The notes: generated by a model from the sequence alone, not told the origin. A DNA stretch of 64,000 nucleotides from Pseudomonas sp. LS.1a (GCF_022533585.1 NZ_CP092827.1:56001-120000); one strand, 5' to 3'. Counted from the stretch's first letter, positions 7,578-17,632 are shown. Numbers and translations are program-made.

Positions 7578-8657
7578 ATGGCCAGACCCGGATTCCGCCT
7601 TGCTGTGTTCGCCACCCTGCTGGCACTGCTGGTCGTCCTGCTCGGTGCCTATACCCGCCTGACCCACGCCGGCCTCGGCTGCCCTGACTGGCCGGGTTGC
7701 TACGGCTTCATCAGCGTGCCCAAGAGCGAAGCGCAGCTGGCCCATGCCGAGCTGCATTTCCCCGAGCACCCGGTGGAAGCTGCCAAGGGCTGGGCCGAGA
7801 TGGTCCACCGCTACTTTGCCGGCACCCTGGCGATGGTCATAGCCCTGCTCGCCGTGCAGGCGCTGCGCCGGCATGCCCGCGATGGCCAGCCTTATCGCCT
7901 GCCCTTGCTGTTGCTGGGCGTGGTGCTGGCCCAGGCCGCCTTCGGCATGTGGACGGTCACCCTCAAGCTGTGGCCGCAGGTGGTCACCGCGCATCTACTC
8001 GGTGGCTTCACTACCCTGAGCCTGTTGTTCCTGTTGTCCCTGCGTCTGTCCCGGGCCTTTGCACCCTTGCCCAAGCTGCCATTGAGCCTGCGCCGGATCG
8101 CCGCGCTGGCCTTGCTGGTGGTGATCGGCCAGATCGCCCTGGGCGGCTGGGTCAGTGCCAACTACGCGGCCGTCGCCTGCATCGACCTGCCCACCTGCCA
8201 CGGCCAGTGGTGGCCGGCGGCGGACTTCAGCAACGGTTTTCACCTGACCCAGCACGTCGGGCCCAACTACCTGGGCGGGCAGCTGGACAGTGATGCGCGC
8301 ACGGCCATCCACATCAGCCACCGCCTGGGTGCATTGCTGGTGACCTGCGTGCTGCTGATGCTCAGCTGGAAGCTGCACCGCTGCGGCCTCCCTGGCCTGG
8401 CGCGGCTGGTGCTGCTGGCGCTGCTGGTGCAAGTCGGCCTGGGCATCAGCAATGTGCTGCTGCACCTGCCGCTGGCCGTGGCCGTGGCACACAACGCGGG
8501 TGGGGCGCTGTTGTTGCTGAGCATGGTGCTGGTGAACTACCGCATCCGCGTGGTCGACAAGGTTCGCGTGGGTGTCGGCCATGGCTGGCGCCTGCGGCCT
8601 GTGGCTGGCGTGGGTATCTCCCACCACATGAGGAATGATTCGTGGCGACGCTTCTGA
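7578..8657 (+). CDS. ctaA: Heme A synthase (Cox15/CtaA)
   Basis: Heme A synthase oxidises the C8 methyl group of heme O to formyl, giving the heme A needed by the aa3 oxidase. The 359-residue protein has about eight membrane spans in two similar halves. Conserved features include GAYTRLTHAGLGCPDWPGCYG near the N-terminus, the His in EMVHRYFAG, the Cys-containing loop CIDLPTCHG in the second half, and HISHRLGAL. The protein ends in a hydrophilic tail that overlaps the start of the heme O synthase gene by 16 bp. This order matches the pathway: ctaB makes heme O and ctaA converts it. Confidence 0.95.
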   Translation: MARPGFRLAVFATLLALLVVLLGAYTRLTHAGLGCPDWPGCYGFISVPKSEAQLAHAELHFPEHPVEAAKGWAEMVHRYFAGTLAMVIALLAVQALRRHARDGQPYRLPLLLLGVVLAQAAFGMWTVTLKLWPQVVTAHLLGGFTTLSLLFLLSLRLSRAFAPLPKLPLSLRRIAALALLVVIGQIALGGWVSANYAAVACIDLPTCHGQWWPAADFSNGFHLTQHVGPNYLGGQLDSDARTAIHISHRLGALLVTCVLLMLSWKLHRCGLPGLARLVLLALLVQVGLGISNVLLHLPLAVAVAHNAGGALLLLSMVLVNYRIRVVDKVRVGVGHGWRLRPVAGVGISHHMRNDSWRRF

Positions 8658-9535
8658 GCGCACGGCGGGCCAGCTGGCGTGATTACCTGGAGCTGACCAA
8701 GCCCAAGGTGGTGGTGCTGATGCTGATCACCTCGCTGGCGGGCATGTTCCTGGCCACCCGTGCAGGTGTCAGCTGGAGCGTGCTGCTGTTCGGCAACCTG
8801 GGCATTGGCTTGTGTGCAGGCGGCGCGGCGGTGGTCAACCATGTGGTGGACCGACGCATCGACGCACTGATGGCGCGTACCCACAAGCGGCCCCTGGCCC
8901 AAGGCCGGGTCGAGCCGCTGCCGGCGCTGCTGTTCGCCTTGGCGCTGGCGCTGCTGGGCATGGCCCTGCTGCTGGTGTTCACCAACTCCCTCACCGCCTG
9001 GCTGACGCTGGCCTCATTGCTCGGCTATGCGGTGCTCTATACCGGCTTTCTCAAGCGTGCCACGCCGCAGAATATCGTCATCGGTGGTCTGGCCGGTGCC
9101 GCCCCGCCGTTGCTGGGCTGGGTGGCGGTCAGTGGCCATGTCAGCGCCGAGCCCCTGCTGCTGGTGCTGATCATCTTCGCCTGGACCCCGCCACACTTCT
9201 GGGCCTTGGCCATTCACCGCAAGGAGGAATACGCCAAGGCCGATATCCCTATGCTGCCGGTGACCCACGGCGAGCGCTACACCAAGCTGCATATCCTGCT
9301 GTACACCCTGGTATTGCTGGCGGTGAGCCTGCTGCCCTACGCCATCCACATGAGCGGCCCGCTGTACCTGGCCTGCGCCATGGTGCTGGGCCTGCGCTTC
9401 CTGCAATGGGCCTGGGTGTTGTACCGTGGCAGCCGGCCGCACGCGGCGATCGGCACCTTCAAGTACTCTATCGGGTACCTGTTCGCGCTGTTCATCGCGT
9501 TGCTCCTCGACCACTACCTGTTGCTGAACCTATGA
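8642..9535 (+). CDS. ctaB: Protoheme IX farnesyltransferase (heme O synthase)
   Basis: This UbiA-family prenyltransferase adds a farnesyl group to protoheme to make heme O. The 297-residue product has about nine spans. It shows the first Asp-rich motif NHVVDRRIDALMARTHKRPL and the second motif region HRKEEYAKADIPMLPVTHGE, both typical of CyoE/CtaB. The start is a GTG at 8642 with GAGGAA upstream, inside the end of ctaA. The stop overlaps the next start as ATGA. A paralogue would be expected with the cyo genes elsewhere. This copy serves the aa3 oxidase. Confidence 0.95.
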   Translation: MATLLSARRASWRDYLELTKPKVVVLMLITSLAGMFLATRAGVSWSVLLFGNLGIGLCAGGAAVVNHVVDRRIDALMARTHKRPLAQGRVEPLPALLFALALALLGMALLLVFTNSLTAWLTLASLLGYAVLYTGFLKRATPQNIVIGGLAGAAPPLLGWVAVSGHVSAEPLLLVLIIFAWTPPHFWALAIHRKEEYAKADIPMLPVTHGERYTKLHILLYTLVLLAVSLLPYAIHMSGPLYLACAMVLGLRFLQWAWVLYRGSRPHAAIGTFKYSIGYLFALFIALLLDHYLLLNL

Positions 9536-10164
9536 CCCGAACCCAGAAAACCGTCTTCATCCTCGTTGCCCTGGTCGCGTTGATCCTGGGCCTGACCGTC
9601 AACAAGGTGCTCAATGGCCGCGACCAGCCCAACCCCACCGAGCTGATCGATGCCGGCATCATCCTGCTGCCGCAGAGCCGTACCGTGGCTGACGTGACCA
9701 TGACCAACCAGGACGGCCAGCCGGTGCAGCTGGATGACCTGAAGGGCAAATGGTCGCTGCTGTTCTTCGGTTATACCTACTGCCCGGACATCTGCCCGAC
9801 CACCCTGGCCCAGCTGCGCCAGGTGAAGAGCGAGTTGCCCAAGGAGGCCATCGACCGGCTGCAGGTGGTGCTGGTGAGCGTAGACCCGAACCGCGACACG
9901 CCGAACCAGCTGAAGCAGTACCTGGGTTATTTCGACAAGGATTTCGTCGGGGTGGTGGGGTCGATCGAGGATACCCAGAAGCTGGCCAATGCCTTGAGCA
10001 TTCCGTTCATTCCGGCCGATACCAGCAAGCCCGGGTATACCGTGGATCACAGCGGCAACCTGGCGGTTGTGGGGCCGGACGGGCGTCAGCGCGGGTTCAT
10101 TCGGGCGCCGTTCAACAACCAGAAGCTGGTGGCGCAGTTGCCCGGGCTTGTGAAGCGGGATTGA
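9532..10164 (+). CDS. Sco1/SenC/PrrC family copper chaperone
   Basis: Sco proteins are membrane-anchored thioredoxin-fold proteins that load copper into the CuA site of oxidase subunit II. The 210-residue product has one N-terminal span (about residues 7-25) and the copper-binding motif YTYCPDICPTTL near residue 85. The third ligand, a His, lies in KPGYTVDHSGNLAVV. The ATG overlaps the ctaB stop by 4 bp, so it is part of the same transcript. It ends the oxidase cluster, and a REP pair separates it from the convergent metQ. Confidence 0.95.
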   Translation: MTRTQKTVFILVALVALILGLTVNKVLNGRDQPNPTELIDAGIILLPQSRTVADVTMTNQDGQPVQLDDLKGKWSLLFFGYTYCPDICPTTLAQLRQVKSELPKEAIDRLQVVLVSVDPNRDTPNQLKQYLGYFDKDFVGVVGSIEDTQKLANALSIPFIPADTSKPGYTVDHSGNLAVVGPDGRQRGFIRAPFNNQKLVAQLPGLVKRD

Positions 10165-10180
10165 GTTAACCCCAAAAGCT

Positions 10181-10264
10181 GCGCGGGTAAACCCGCTCCC
10201 ACAGGTACAGCGTAGGCCGTGAGCCTTGCGCTATCCCTGTGGGAGCGGGTTTACCCGCGAAGAG
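10181..10264. repeat. Paired REP element
   Basis: Facing REP units lie at 10181-10205 and 10236-10264, between convergent sco and metQ. The REP cores pair perfectly. The spacer arms (around GGTACAGCGTAGGC and its partner) pair only in part, unlike the copy at 620-713. Confidence 0.9.
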
Positions 10265-10283
10265 TCCAGCGCGATGTGACGGC

Positions 10284-11054
10284 TTAGAACGCCGGCACCA
10301 CAGCGCCTTTGTACTTCTCGACGATGAACTGCTTCACCTCAGGCGAGTGCAGTGCAGCGGCCAGCTTCTTCATCGCGTCCGAGTCCTTGTTGTCCGGGCG
10401 GGCAACCAGGATGTTCACGTAAGGCGAGTCGCTGCCTTCGATGACCAGGGCGTCTTTCTCCGGGTTCAGCTTGGCTTCCAGCGCGTAGTTGGTGTTGATC
10501 AGGGCTGCATCGACCTGGGTCAGCACGCGTGGAATGGTGGCTGCTTCCAGCTCACGGAACTTCAGGCTTTTCGGGTTCTCGGCAACATCCTTCACGGTGG
10601 CCAGGATGTTCTTGTTGTCCTTGAGCTTGATCACGCCGGCCTTGTCCAGCAGCAGCAGCGCGCGGCCGCCGTTGGTGGCGTCGTTGGGTATGACCACGGT
10701 GGCGCCGGAGGACAGCTCGTCCAGCTTCTTGATCTTGGTCGAGTACACGCCCAGCGGCTCGATGTGCACGCCAGCCACGCTCACCAGGTTGGTGCCCTTG
10801 GCCTTGTTGAACTCATCCAGGTACGGCTGGTGCTGGAAGAAGTTGGCGTCCAGGCGCTTTTCGGCAACCTGCACGTTCGGCTGGATGTAGTCGGTGAATT
10901 CCTTGACCTTCAGCTCCACGCCCTCTTTCGCCAGTGCAGGTTTGACGAAGTTGAGGATTTCGGCGTGCGGCACCGGGGTGGCGGCGACAGTCAGCGATTC
11001 GGCGTGGGCCGAGAAGGCCGCGACAGCGGCGACAACAGCAAGCAGCTTCTTCAT
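10284..11054 (-). CDS. metQ: D-methionine ABC transporter substrate-binding protein MetQ
   Basis: MetQ (NlpA family) binds methionine in the periplasm for import by MetNI. The 256-residue protein has a signal peptide (MKKLLAVVAAVAAFSAHAES) and then the family opening VAATPVPHAEILNFVKPALAKEG. Motifs such as FTDYIQPNVQV and QPYLDEF are characteristic. Unlike E. coli MetQ, the signal has no lipobox Cys, so cleavage after AHA is expected, giving a soluble periplasmic protein. The ATG follows AAGGAGTGATCA. It is the third gene of metN-metI-metQ, 42 bp after metI. Confidence 0.94.
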   Translation of the reverse strand: MKKLLAVVAAVAAFSAHAESLTVAATPVPHAEILNFVKPALAKEGVELKVKEFTDYIQPNVQVAEKRLDANFFQHQPYLDEFNKAKGTNLVSVAGVHIEPLGVYSTKIKKLDELSSGATVVIPNDATNGGRALLLLDKAGVIKLKDNKNILATVKDVAENPKSLKFRELEAATIPRVLTQVDAALINTNYALEAKLNPEKDALVIEGSDSPYVNILVARPDNKDSDAMKKLAAALHSPEVKQFIVEKYKGAVVPAF

Positions 11055-11096
11055 TGATCACTCCTTGTGAGGGCCGCGACGGCCCCCGAACGGGGG

Positions 11097-11768
11097 TTAC
11101 TTACGGGAAAAATGCACGACCAGTTTGTCGCCCACGCTCTGCAGGACTTGAACCAGTACCAGCAACAGCACCACGGTGACGACCATCACGTCGGTCTGGA
11201 AACGCTGGTAGCCGAAGCGGATGGCCAGGTCACCCAGGCCGCCGGCACCGACCACACCGGCCATGGCGGTGTACGACACCAGGGTGATGGCGGTTACGGT
11301 AATGGCCGCGAAGATGCCCGGGCGGGCCTCTGGCAGCAGCGCGTTGGTGATGATCTGGCGGGTGGTGGCGCCCATCGACTGGGTGGCTTCGATAATGCCG
11401 CGGTCCACTTCACGCAGGGCGGTTTCCACCAGGCGCGCGAAGAACGGTGTGGCACCTACCACCAACGGCGGAATGGCGCCGGCGACGCCCAGCGAAGTGC
11501 CGGTGATCAGCACGGTGATCGGGATCATCACGATCAGCAGGATGATGAACGGCAGCGAGCGCAGGACGTTGACGATCAGCGACAGCAGCGCGTAGACGCC
11601 CTTTTGCTCGAACATCTGCCGCGGCCCGCAGAGGAACAGCAGCACGCCCAGGGGCAGGCCCAGCAGCACGGTGAAGAACAGCGAGCCGAACAGCATGATC
11701 ATGGTATCGACGCTGGCCAGCCAGATTTCGGCCCAGTCGACGTTGGCGAAGAAATTCAGGGCGTCCAT
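11097..11768 (-). CDS. metI: D-methionine ABC transporter permease MetI
   Basis: MetI is the membrane subunit of the methionine importer. The 223-residue product has five predicted spans. It also has the cytoplasmic EAA loop that contacts the ATPase, seen as IIEATQSMGATTRQIITNALLP with the Gly in the conserved place. The ATG at 11768 shares its A with the metN stop codon, so the two are translationally coupled. A TTG one codon earlier is less likely. GGAGG stands upstream, inside the end of metN. Confidence 0.94.
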   Translation of the reverse strand: MDALNFFANVDWAEIWLASVDTMIMLFGSLFFTVLLGLPLGVLLFLCGPRQMFEQKGVYALLSLIVNVLRSLPFIILLIVMIPITVLITGTSLGVAGAIPPLVVGATPFFARLVETALREVDRGIIEATQSMGATTRQIITNALLPEARPGIFAAITVTAITLVSYTAMAGVVGAGGLGDLAIRFGYQRFQTDVMVVTVVLLLVLVQVLQSVGDKLVVHFSRK

Positions 11769-12775
11769 CAACGCAGTACCTCCATATGTACGTCAGCTGC
11801 CTTGAAGCGGGCGAACGCCGCTTCCATGTCACCGCCGATCAGGGCGAGGGTGAGCTGGCCATAGGGGACATCCTTGATGCGGTCGATACGCCCGGCGAGG
11901 ATGCTGTAGTCCACACCGGTTTCGCGGGCCACGGTGCCCAGCAGCGGCGCGTAGGTGGCGTCGCCCTGGAAGGTCAGGCGCACGATACGGCCTGGTACGT
12001 GGGCGAAGTCGTCACGCTGCTCGCCTTCGTCGACCTGCTCGTCTTCCTGGACGAAGCGCTTGGTGGTGGGGTGCTGCGGGTGCAGGAACACCTCGGCTAC
12101 CGAGCCTTGTTCGACGATCTGGCCCGCGTCCATCACTGCCACGCGGTCGCAGACCCGGCGGATCACGTCCATTTCGTGGGTGATCAGCACGATGGTCAGT
12201 TTCAGCTCACGGTTGATTTCGGCCAGCAATTGCAGGACCGAGGCCGTGGTTTGCGGGTCGAGGGCGCTGGTGGCCTCGTCGCACAGCAGGATCTTCGGGT
12301 TGGTGGACAGGGCGCGGGCGATGCCGACGCGCTGCTTCTGGCCGCCAGACAGCTGCGCCGGGTACTTTCTGGCATGGTCGGAAAGGCCGACACGGGCCAG
12401 CAACTCGGTCACGCGCTTGTCGATTTCGCTGCGCGACAGCTCGCCGGCCAGGGTCAGTGGCAGGGCGACGTTGTCGGCGACGGTCTTGGAGGCCAGCAGG
12501 TTGAAGTGCTGGAAAATCATCCCGACCTGCTGGCGGAAGCCGCGCAGCTGGCTGGCGTTGAACGCGGTAACGTCTTCGCCATCGACGATGATCTTGCCGC
12601 CGGAGGGCTCTTCCAGGCGGTTGATCAGGCGCAGCATGGTGCTCTTGCCGGCGCCGGAATGGCCGATCAGGCCGAACACCTGGCCATCTTCGATGGTCAG
12701 GCTGGTCGGATTCAGTGCGGGGATTTCCCTACCGGCGACGCGGTAGGTCTTGTGTACCTGTTGGAACTCGATCAC
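11768..12775 (-). CDS. metN: D-methionine ABC transporter ATP-binding protein MetN
   Basis: MetN is the ATPase of the methionine importer. The 335-residue protein has Walker [10 protein letters not shown] (near residue 38), the signature [15 protein letters not shown], Walker [14 protein letters not shown] and the switch His in VLITHEMDV. The C-terminal 90 residues form the NIL domain, the known methionine-sensing regulatory domain of the family, so transport should be inhibited by methionine inside the cell. The start is a GTG. It leads the operon metN-metI-metQ and diverges from katE across 225 bp. Confidence 0.95.
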   Translation of the reverse strand: MIEFQQVHKTYRVAGREIPALNPTSLTIEDGQVFGLIGHSGAGKSTMLRLINRLEEPSGGKIIVDGEDVTAFNASQLRGFRQQVGMIFQHFNLLASKTVADNVALPLTLAGELSRSEIDKRVTELLARVGLSDHARKYPAQLSGGQKQRVGIARALSTNPKILLCDEATSALDPQTTASVLQLLAEINRELKLTIVLITHEMDVIRRVCDRVAVMDAGQIVEQGSVAEVFLHPQHPTTKRFVQEDEQVDEGEQRDDFAHVPGRIVRLTFQGDATYAPLLGTVARETGVDYSILAGRIDRIKDVPYGQLTLALIGGDMEAAFARFKAADVHMEVLR

Positions 12776-12854
12776 GTAGCGAACCTTGTGGGGCGCATGG
12801 AATTTGGGTCAGCGGTTAGCTGGGGTCGCGCATTTTAGCCTTTTCCCATAGCTG

Positions 12855-12883
12855 TTCTTAGCATTTATTTCGTAATGCACCAA
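12855..12883 (-). promoter_or_regulatory. Candidate metNIQ promoter
   Basis: On the minus strand TTGGTG (12878-12883), a 17-bp spacer and TAAGAA (12855-12860) fit a sigma-70-type promoter about 80 bp before metN. No S-box or other SAM riboswitch fold was seen in the leader. This is a weak, pattern-based call. Confidence 0.3.
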
Positions 12884-13000
12884 TCCTTCGGGCATATCGC
12901 GACAACCGGTAATTCTGATTGAACGCTCGGCAAAGCGCTCCGGTCACTACCTGAACAAGCCCGAACGGGCACGCCTGTAGACTGATGAGGAGAGCCGACC

Positions 13001-15136
13001 ATGCCCAGCAAGAACACGGACGCGCCAAAGCACAGCGAGGCCGCCGGCACCCAGACCCCGGACCGGGCCAATACCAACGCCAAGTTGCAAAGCCTGGAGG
13101 CTGACCGCAGCGATGCCACAGGCCGTGCGTTGCGTACCAATCAGGGGGTGCGCATCGCCGACAACCAGAACACGCTGAAGGCCGGTGACCGAGGCCCCTC
13201 GCTGCTCGAAGATTTCATCATGCGCGAGAAGATCACGCACTTTGACCACGAGCGCATCCCGGAGCGCATCGTGCATGCGCGAGGGACGGGAGCGCATGGC
13301 TATTTCCAGAGCTATGGCAACCACGCCGAGCTGACCAAGGCTGGCTTCCTGCAGGACCCGGAGAAAATCACGCCCGTTTTCGTGCGATTTTCCACGGTGC
13401 AAGGCCCGCGTGGCTCAGCCGATACCGTGCGCGACGTGCGGGGTTTTGCGGTCAAGTTTTACACCGACGAAGGCAACTTCGATCTGGTGGGCAACAATAT
13501 GCCGGTGTTCTTCATTCAGGATGCAATCAAATTCCCGGATTTTGTCCACGCAGTAAAGCCGGAGCCGCACAACGAGATCCCGACCGGTGCCTCGGCCCAT
13601 GACACCTTTTGGGATTTCGTCTCGCTGGTCCCGGAGTCTGCCCATATGGTCATGTGGGCAATGTCGGACCGTGCGATCCCGCGCAGCTTGCGGATGATGG
13701 AAGGTTTCGGGGTGCATACCTTCCGCCTGATAAATGCCCAGGGTGTGGCCAGTTTCGTCAAGTTCCACTGGAAACCGCGCCAGGGCGTGCATTCCCTGCT
13801 ATGGGACGAAGCACAGAAGCTGGCCGGCAAGGACGCTGATTTCCAGCGACGCGATTTGTGGGAGGCTATCGAGACCGGCGATTACCCGGAATGGGAACTG
13901 GGCGTACAGATCGTGCCGGAAGCGGACGAGCACAAGTTCGACTTCGACCTGCTGGACCCGACCAAGATAATCCCGGAAGAGTTGGTGCCGGTTGAACCAT
14001 TGGGCAAGATGGTCCTGAACCGCAACCCGGACAACTTTTTCGCCGAAGTGGAACAGGTGGCGTTCTGCCCGGCCCATATCGTACCGGGCATCGACTTTAC
14101 CAACGACCCGTTGCTGCAGGGGCGGCTGTTCTCCTACACCGACACCCAGCTTAGCCGCCTGGGTGGGCCCAACTTCCATCAGATCCCGGTCAACCGCCCC
14201 GTCGCTCCCAATCACAACAACCAGCGCGACGCCCTGCATCAGCATGTGGTGCACAAGGGGCGCGCTTCTTACGAACCAAACTCCATCGATGGCGGCTGGC
14301 CAAAGGAAACCCCACCTGCCGCACAGGATGGTGGTTTCGAGAGCTTTCAGGAACGCATCGATGCGCACAAGATCCGCCAGCGCAGCGAGTCGTTCGGTGA
14401 CCACTTCTCGCAGGCGCGGCTGTTCTTCCAGAGCATGAGCCCGACCGAGCAGCAGCACATCATCAAGGCCTACAGCTTTGAGCTGGGCAAAGTGGAACGT
14501 GAGACGATTCGTGCTCGGGAAGTGAATGAAATTCTTGCCAATATCGACTTGAAGCTGGCGGCTGCGGTGGCTGCCAACCTCGGCTTGCCTGCGCCGAGTG
14601 CAGGCACGGTGCAAGTGAAGGGTAGCCAGCTTGCGCAGTCGCCTGCCCTGAGCCAGATGAACCACCCGGGCTCGGTTGGCATCAAGGGCCGCAAGATCGC
14701 CGTACTGGTGACAGATGGCGTAGACGTTGGCAGCGTGGACAAGCTGGTCAAAGCCCTGGAAGCACACAGTGCCCGACCATTGCTCCTTGGGCCGACCTCA
14801 GCACCGGTGAAGGCTGCGGACGGCAAGCAACTACCGGTGGATGCTTCCATGGAAGGGATGCCCTCGATCATGTTTGACGGGATTGTCGTGCCTGGGGGCA
14901 AGGCTTCGACCGATGCCCTGGCGGCCAGCGGTTTGGCCAAGCATTTTCTGCTGGAGGGCTACAAGCACCTGAAGGCGATGGTGTTGACCAAAGAGCTTTT
15001 GGGCAGCTTGGGGCTGAAAGAAGACAAGGGGTTGCTGCTGGGAGATGAGCAGAAGACCGTGGATGCCTTCGTCAAAGCGGTAGAAGGGCATCGAGTGTGG
15101 GAGCGGGAGGCGGCTGCGGAGGCTGTGCCGGCCTAA
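13001..15136 (+). CDS. katE: Large-subunit catalase HPII with C-terminal DJ-1/PfpI domain
   Basis: This heme catalase breaks hydrogen peroxide into water and oxygen. The 711-residue product is of the large clade II type. An N-terminal extension of about 70 residues leads into the catalase core, which has the catalytic His in [15 protein letters not shown], the Asn in [15 protein letters not shown] and the proximal heme Tyr in RLFSYTDTQ. The C-terminal 150 residues (from about [13 protein letters not shown]) form the flavodoxin-like PfpI domain of HPII. The ATG at 13001 follows GAGGAGAG. It is monocistronic, with a hairpin-rich repeat after it. Stationary-phase control is usual for katE but was not read from this sequence. 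Confidence 0.96.
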   Translation: MPSKNTDAPKHSEAAGTQTPDRANTNAKLQSLEADRSDATGRALRTNQGVRIADNQNTLKAGDRGPSLLEDFIMREKITHFDHERIPERIVHARGTGAHGYFQSYGNHAELTKAGFLQDPEKITPVFVRFSTVQGPRGSADTVRDVRGFAVKFYTDEGNFDLVGNNMPVFFIQDAIKFPDFVHAVKPEPHNEIPTGASAHDTFWDFVSLVPESAHMVMWAMSDRAIPRSLRMMEGFGVHTFRLINAQGVASFVKFHWKPRQGVHSLLWDEAQKLAGKDADFQRRDLWEAIETGDYPEWELGVQIVPEADEHKFDFDLLDPTKIIPEELVPVEPLGKMVLNRNPDNFFAEVEQVAFCPAHIVPGIDFTNDPLLQGRLFSYTDTQLSRLGGPNFHQIPVNRPVAPNHNNQRDALHQHVVHKGRASYEPNSIDGGWPKETPPAAQDGGFESFQERIDAHKIRQRSESFGDHFSQARLFFQSMSPTEQQHIIKAYSFELGKVERETIRAREVNEILANIDLKLAAAVAANLGLPAPSAGTVQVKGSQLAQSPALSQMNHPGSVGIKGRKIAVLVTDGVDVGSVDKLVKALEAHSARPLLLGPTSAPVKAADGKQLPVDASMEGMPSIMFDGIVVPGGKASTDALAASGLAKHFLLEGYKHLKAMVLTKELLGSLGLKEDKGLLLGDEQKTVDAFVKAVEGHRVWEREAAAEAVPA

Positions 15137-15238
15137 GGGGCTGCTTTGCAGCCCATCGCGACACAAGGCCGCTCCTGCAGGAGATCGCATTCCCTTGCAG
15201 GAGCGGCCTTGTGTCGCGAAAGGGGCGCGCAGCGCCCC
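15137..15238. repeat. Second-type REP pair with flanking hairpins
   Basis: Inverted units TCGCGACACAAGGCCGCTCC (15156-15175) and their mirror (15200-15219) face each other. GC hairpins flank them on each side (15137-15154, GGGGCTGCTTTGCAGCCC; 15222-15238, GGGGCGCGCAGCGCCCC). This REP family differs from the GGGTTTACCC family. It sits between convergent katE and the lipoprotein gene and probably ends transcription from both. Confidence 0.85.
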
Positions 15239-15245
15239 CAGATTC

Positions 15246-15953
15246 TTAACGCTGATGCGGAACCAGAACCACCTGCGCCGGCAGCGACCGCTGGATCTCG
15301 TGCTTCTGCTTCAACTCGAACCTGCTGTCGATCTTGCGCACGCGCTTCTCCAGCAAGGTCTTCAGCCAAGGCGCATCCTCGGTGCGCGGCACCTGGAACA
15401 CCACGTCGCACTGGTAGCTCACCACATCGGCGGCAATGTCATCCAGCTGGCGGCGCATGGCGCGGCTGTCGGTGGTCTTCAAGGCCACCACGGTGCTCGG
15501 TGCGGACGGGTCGATGATGCGCGCCTTGGGCTTGGCCTCGGCCGCTTTCAACGCCGCTTCCGCCTTCTCCAGCTCGGCCTTGCGCGCCTGGGTCACGGCA
15601 TCGCCACCGGTCACCGCCGGGGCCTGCGGCATCAGCGCGCGGGCACGGGCCAGGGCGGTGGCGGCAGCATTCACATCACCCTTTTGCAGGAAGATCTGGC
15701 TGCGTTGCAGGTAGGCTTCGGCGAGCTGGCGCTGGTATTGCACCAGGCGCGCGTCATCGGGCGCCTGGGCTTGCAGGGCTGCCAGCTGGTCCTCGGCGGT
15801 GGCCAGCTCGTTGCTGGCAATGTTCTGTTGCAACTGCTGCCAGGCATCGGCTTGGGCAGGTGCGGTGGCCTGTTCGACCGGCGCGCTGGAACACGCGACC
15901 AGGAACAGGGAAAACGCGGCAACAAGCAGATAACGGAAGGCGAACGGCTTCAT
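15246..15953 (-). CDS. Coiled-coil periplasmic lipoprotein, function unknown
   Basis: The product (235 residues) has a lipoprotein signal ending in the lipobox FLVACSS, so it should be lipidated and held in the envelope. After it comes a long helical, Ala- and Gln-rich region (residues 30-150) with TPR-like or coiled-coil character. The C-terminal half includes VVSYQCDVVFQVPRTED. I recognise it only as the lipoprotein that pseudomonads carry next to the znu locus (PA5502-like). Operon membership with znuB is unclear, since znuB ends upstream on the same strand after a 127-bp gap. Confidence 0.8.
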   Translation of the reverse strand: MKPFAFRYLLVAAFSLFLVACSSAPVEQATAPAQADAWQQLQQNIASNELATAEDQLAALQAQAPDDARLVQYQRQLAEAYLQRSQIFLQKGDVNAAATALARARALMPQAPAVTGGDAVTQARKAELEKAEAALKAAEAKPKARIIDPSAPSTVVALKTTDSRAMRRQLDDIAADVVSYQCDVVFQVPRTEDAPWLKTLLEKRVRKIDSRFELKQKHEIQRSLPAQVVLVPHQR

Positions 15954-16080
15954 TCCTGCGACTCTCTATTTGCGCAAAAAGCGAGCAAGTCTACACCCAG
16001 GTGCGCACGCTCGAAAACAAGTCTTACAGACCCTTTACGTGCGAAAAGGTTGCAGGGCGCGCCTTCACGCGCCCTGTTTT

Positions 16081-16863
16081 TCAGCGTTTGGGCAGGGCCA
16101 GGCTCAGCAAGAATAGCACTGCCGCGCAGACCACGATCGACGGGCCGGCGGGGGTGTCCTTGAACCAGGACATGGCCAGGCCGCCGCATACCGCGGTCAC
16201 GCCCAGCAGGCTGGCGCCCAGGGCCATCTGCTCGGGAGAGCGGGCGTGACGCTGCGCCGCAGCCGCGGGGATGATCAGCAATGAGGTGATCAGCAACACG
16301 CCGACGATCTTCATGGCCACGGCAATCACCACCGCGATCAGCAGCATCAGCGCCATGCGCAGGCCGGCCACCGGCAGGCCTTCGACCATGGCCAGCTCCT
16401 CGTGCACGGTGACTGCCAGCAAAGGCCGCCACAGCGCAGCGAGCAGCAGCAGGACCAGCGCGCTGCCGCCGAGGATCCAGCCCAGGTCGGTGGTGCTGAT
16501 GGCCAGCAGGTCGCCGAACAGGTAGGCCATCAGGTCGATGCGCACATCGTGCATGAAGCTCAGCACCACCAGGCCCAGCGACAAGGTGCTGGGGGCGAGG
16601 ATGCCGAGCAGGGTGTCGGAGGCCAGCGGTTGGCGTTGTTGCAAGGTCACCAGCAAGATCGCCAGCAACAGGCAGCCCACGGTTACCGCCAGCGCCGGGC
16701 TGACGTCCAGGGCAAAGCCCAGGGCCACGCCGAGCAGCGCGGCGTGGGACAGGGTGTCGCCAAAGTAGGCCATGCGCCGCCACACCACGAAGGAGCCCAG
16801 TGGGCCGGCCACCAGCGCCAGGGACAAACCGGCAAGCAGGGCGTAGAGAAGAAAATCAGCCAT
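16081..16863 (-). CDS. znuB: High-affinity zinc ABC transporter permease ZnuB
   Basis: ZnuB is the membrane subunit of the ZnuABC zinc importer. The 260-residue product has seven or eight spans. The family signatures [26 protein letters not shown] near the start and a conserved Glu-containing loop ([16 protein letters not shown]) are visible, the first quoted here only in part as [11 protein letters not shown]. The start at 16863 ([10 protein letters not shown]) lies inside the end of znuC, giving an 8-bp overlap. An upstream extension of eight codons would overlap znuC further and adds nothing conserved. The gene is last in zur-znuC-znuB and should be repressed by Zur when zinc is plentiful. 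Confidence 0.95.
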   Translation of the reverse strand: MADFLLYALLAGLSLALVAGPLGSFVVWRRMAYFGDTLSHAALLGVALGFALDVSPALAVTVGCLLLAILLVTLQQRQPLASDTLLGILAPSTLSLGLVVLSFMHDVRIDLMAYLFGDLLAISTTDLGWILGGSALVLLLLAALWRPLLAVTVHEELAMVEGLPVAGLRMALMLLIAVVIAVAMKIVGVLLITSLLIIPAAAAQRHARSPEQMALGASLLGVTAVCGGLAMSWFKDTPAGPSIVVCAAVLFLLSLALPKR

Positions 16864-17632
16864 GCTTGCAGTGCGCTCCGTGAACATGGGTGCCAGGGGC
16901 GACCACCGAGCCGTGCAGGTCGTGGCTGTGGTCGTGATGGTGATGGTAGATGGCCAGGCTCGGTGCTGCGGTCTGGCCGAACAGCTCGACGAATGCCGGG
17001 TCGCCGCTGACCTGCTCGGGGTGGCCCGAGCAGCACACGTGGCGGTTCAGGCACACCACCTGGTCGGTGGCGCTCATCACCAGGTGCAGGTCGTGGGAAA
17101 CCATCAGCACGCCGCAACCGTGGCGGTCGCGCAGGCGGGTAATGAGGTTGTACAGCTCAGTCTGGCCGACCACGTCAACGCCTTGCACCGGCTCGTCGAG
17201 CACCAGCAGCTGGGGTTCGCGCAGCAGCGCGCGGGCCAGCAGCACGCGCTGCATCTCACCGCCGGAAATGGTCTGGATCGGGCTGTCGATGACCTGTTCG
17301 GCGCCTACTTCCTGCAACGCCGCCAGGGCTGCCGCACGGTCTACACCGGGCACCAGGCGCAGGAAGCGCAGCACCGACAGCGGCAGCGTGGTATCGACCT
17401 GGATCTTTTGCGGCATGTAGCCAATGCGCAGTTTCGGCTTGCGCCATACCTTGCCGCGGTGCGGCTTGAGCAGACCGAGCACGGCGCGCACCAGGGTGGT
17501 CTTGCCCGCCCCGTTCGGGCCGATCAGGGTGACGATCTGGCCGGGTGCGACCGACAGGTCGATGCTGTCGAGCACCGCCTCGCCGCCGAAGGTGACGCCG
17601 ACCTGCTCCAGGCGGATCAGTGCATCGCTCAT
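16856..17632 (-). CDS. znuC: Zinc ABC transporter ATP-binding protein ZnuC with His-rich tail
   Basis: ZnuC powers zinc import. The 258-residue product has Walker [10 protein letters not shown], the signature [16 protein letters not shown], Walker [13 protein letters not shown] and the switch His in [10 protein letters not shown]. The last 30 residues hold many His residues ([13 protein letters not shown], then [10 protein letters not shown]) plus one Cys, an obvious metal-binding tail. This could bind zinc emerging from the permease or sense cytoplasmic zinc. That is inference. The start at 17632 (MSDALIRLE) overlaps the zur stop as ATGA, so translation is coupled. Confidence 0.95.
   Translation of the reverse strand: MSDALIRLEQVGVTFGGEAVLDSIDLSVAPGQIVTLIGPNGAGKTTLVRAVLGLLKPHRGKVWRKPKLRIGYMPQKIQVDTTLPLSVLRFLRLVPGVDRAAALAALQEVGAEQVIDSPIQTISGGEMQRVLLARALLREPQLLVLDEPVQGVDVVGQTELYNLITRLRDRHGCGVLMVSHDLHLVMSATDQVVCLNRHVCCSGHPEQVSGDPAFVELFGQTAAPSLAIYHHHHDHSHDLHGSVVAPGTHVHGAHCKHG

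Noticed and set aside
12776..13000. SAM riboswitch in the metNIQ leader
   Set aside because: No conserved SAM riboswitch core or K-turn-like pattern could be found on the minus strand. The leader is also short.
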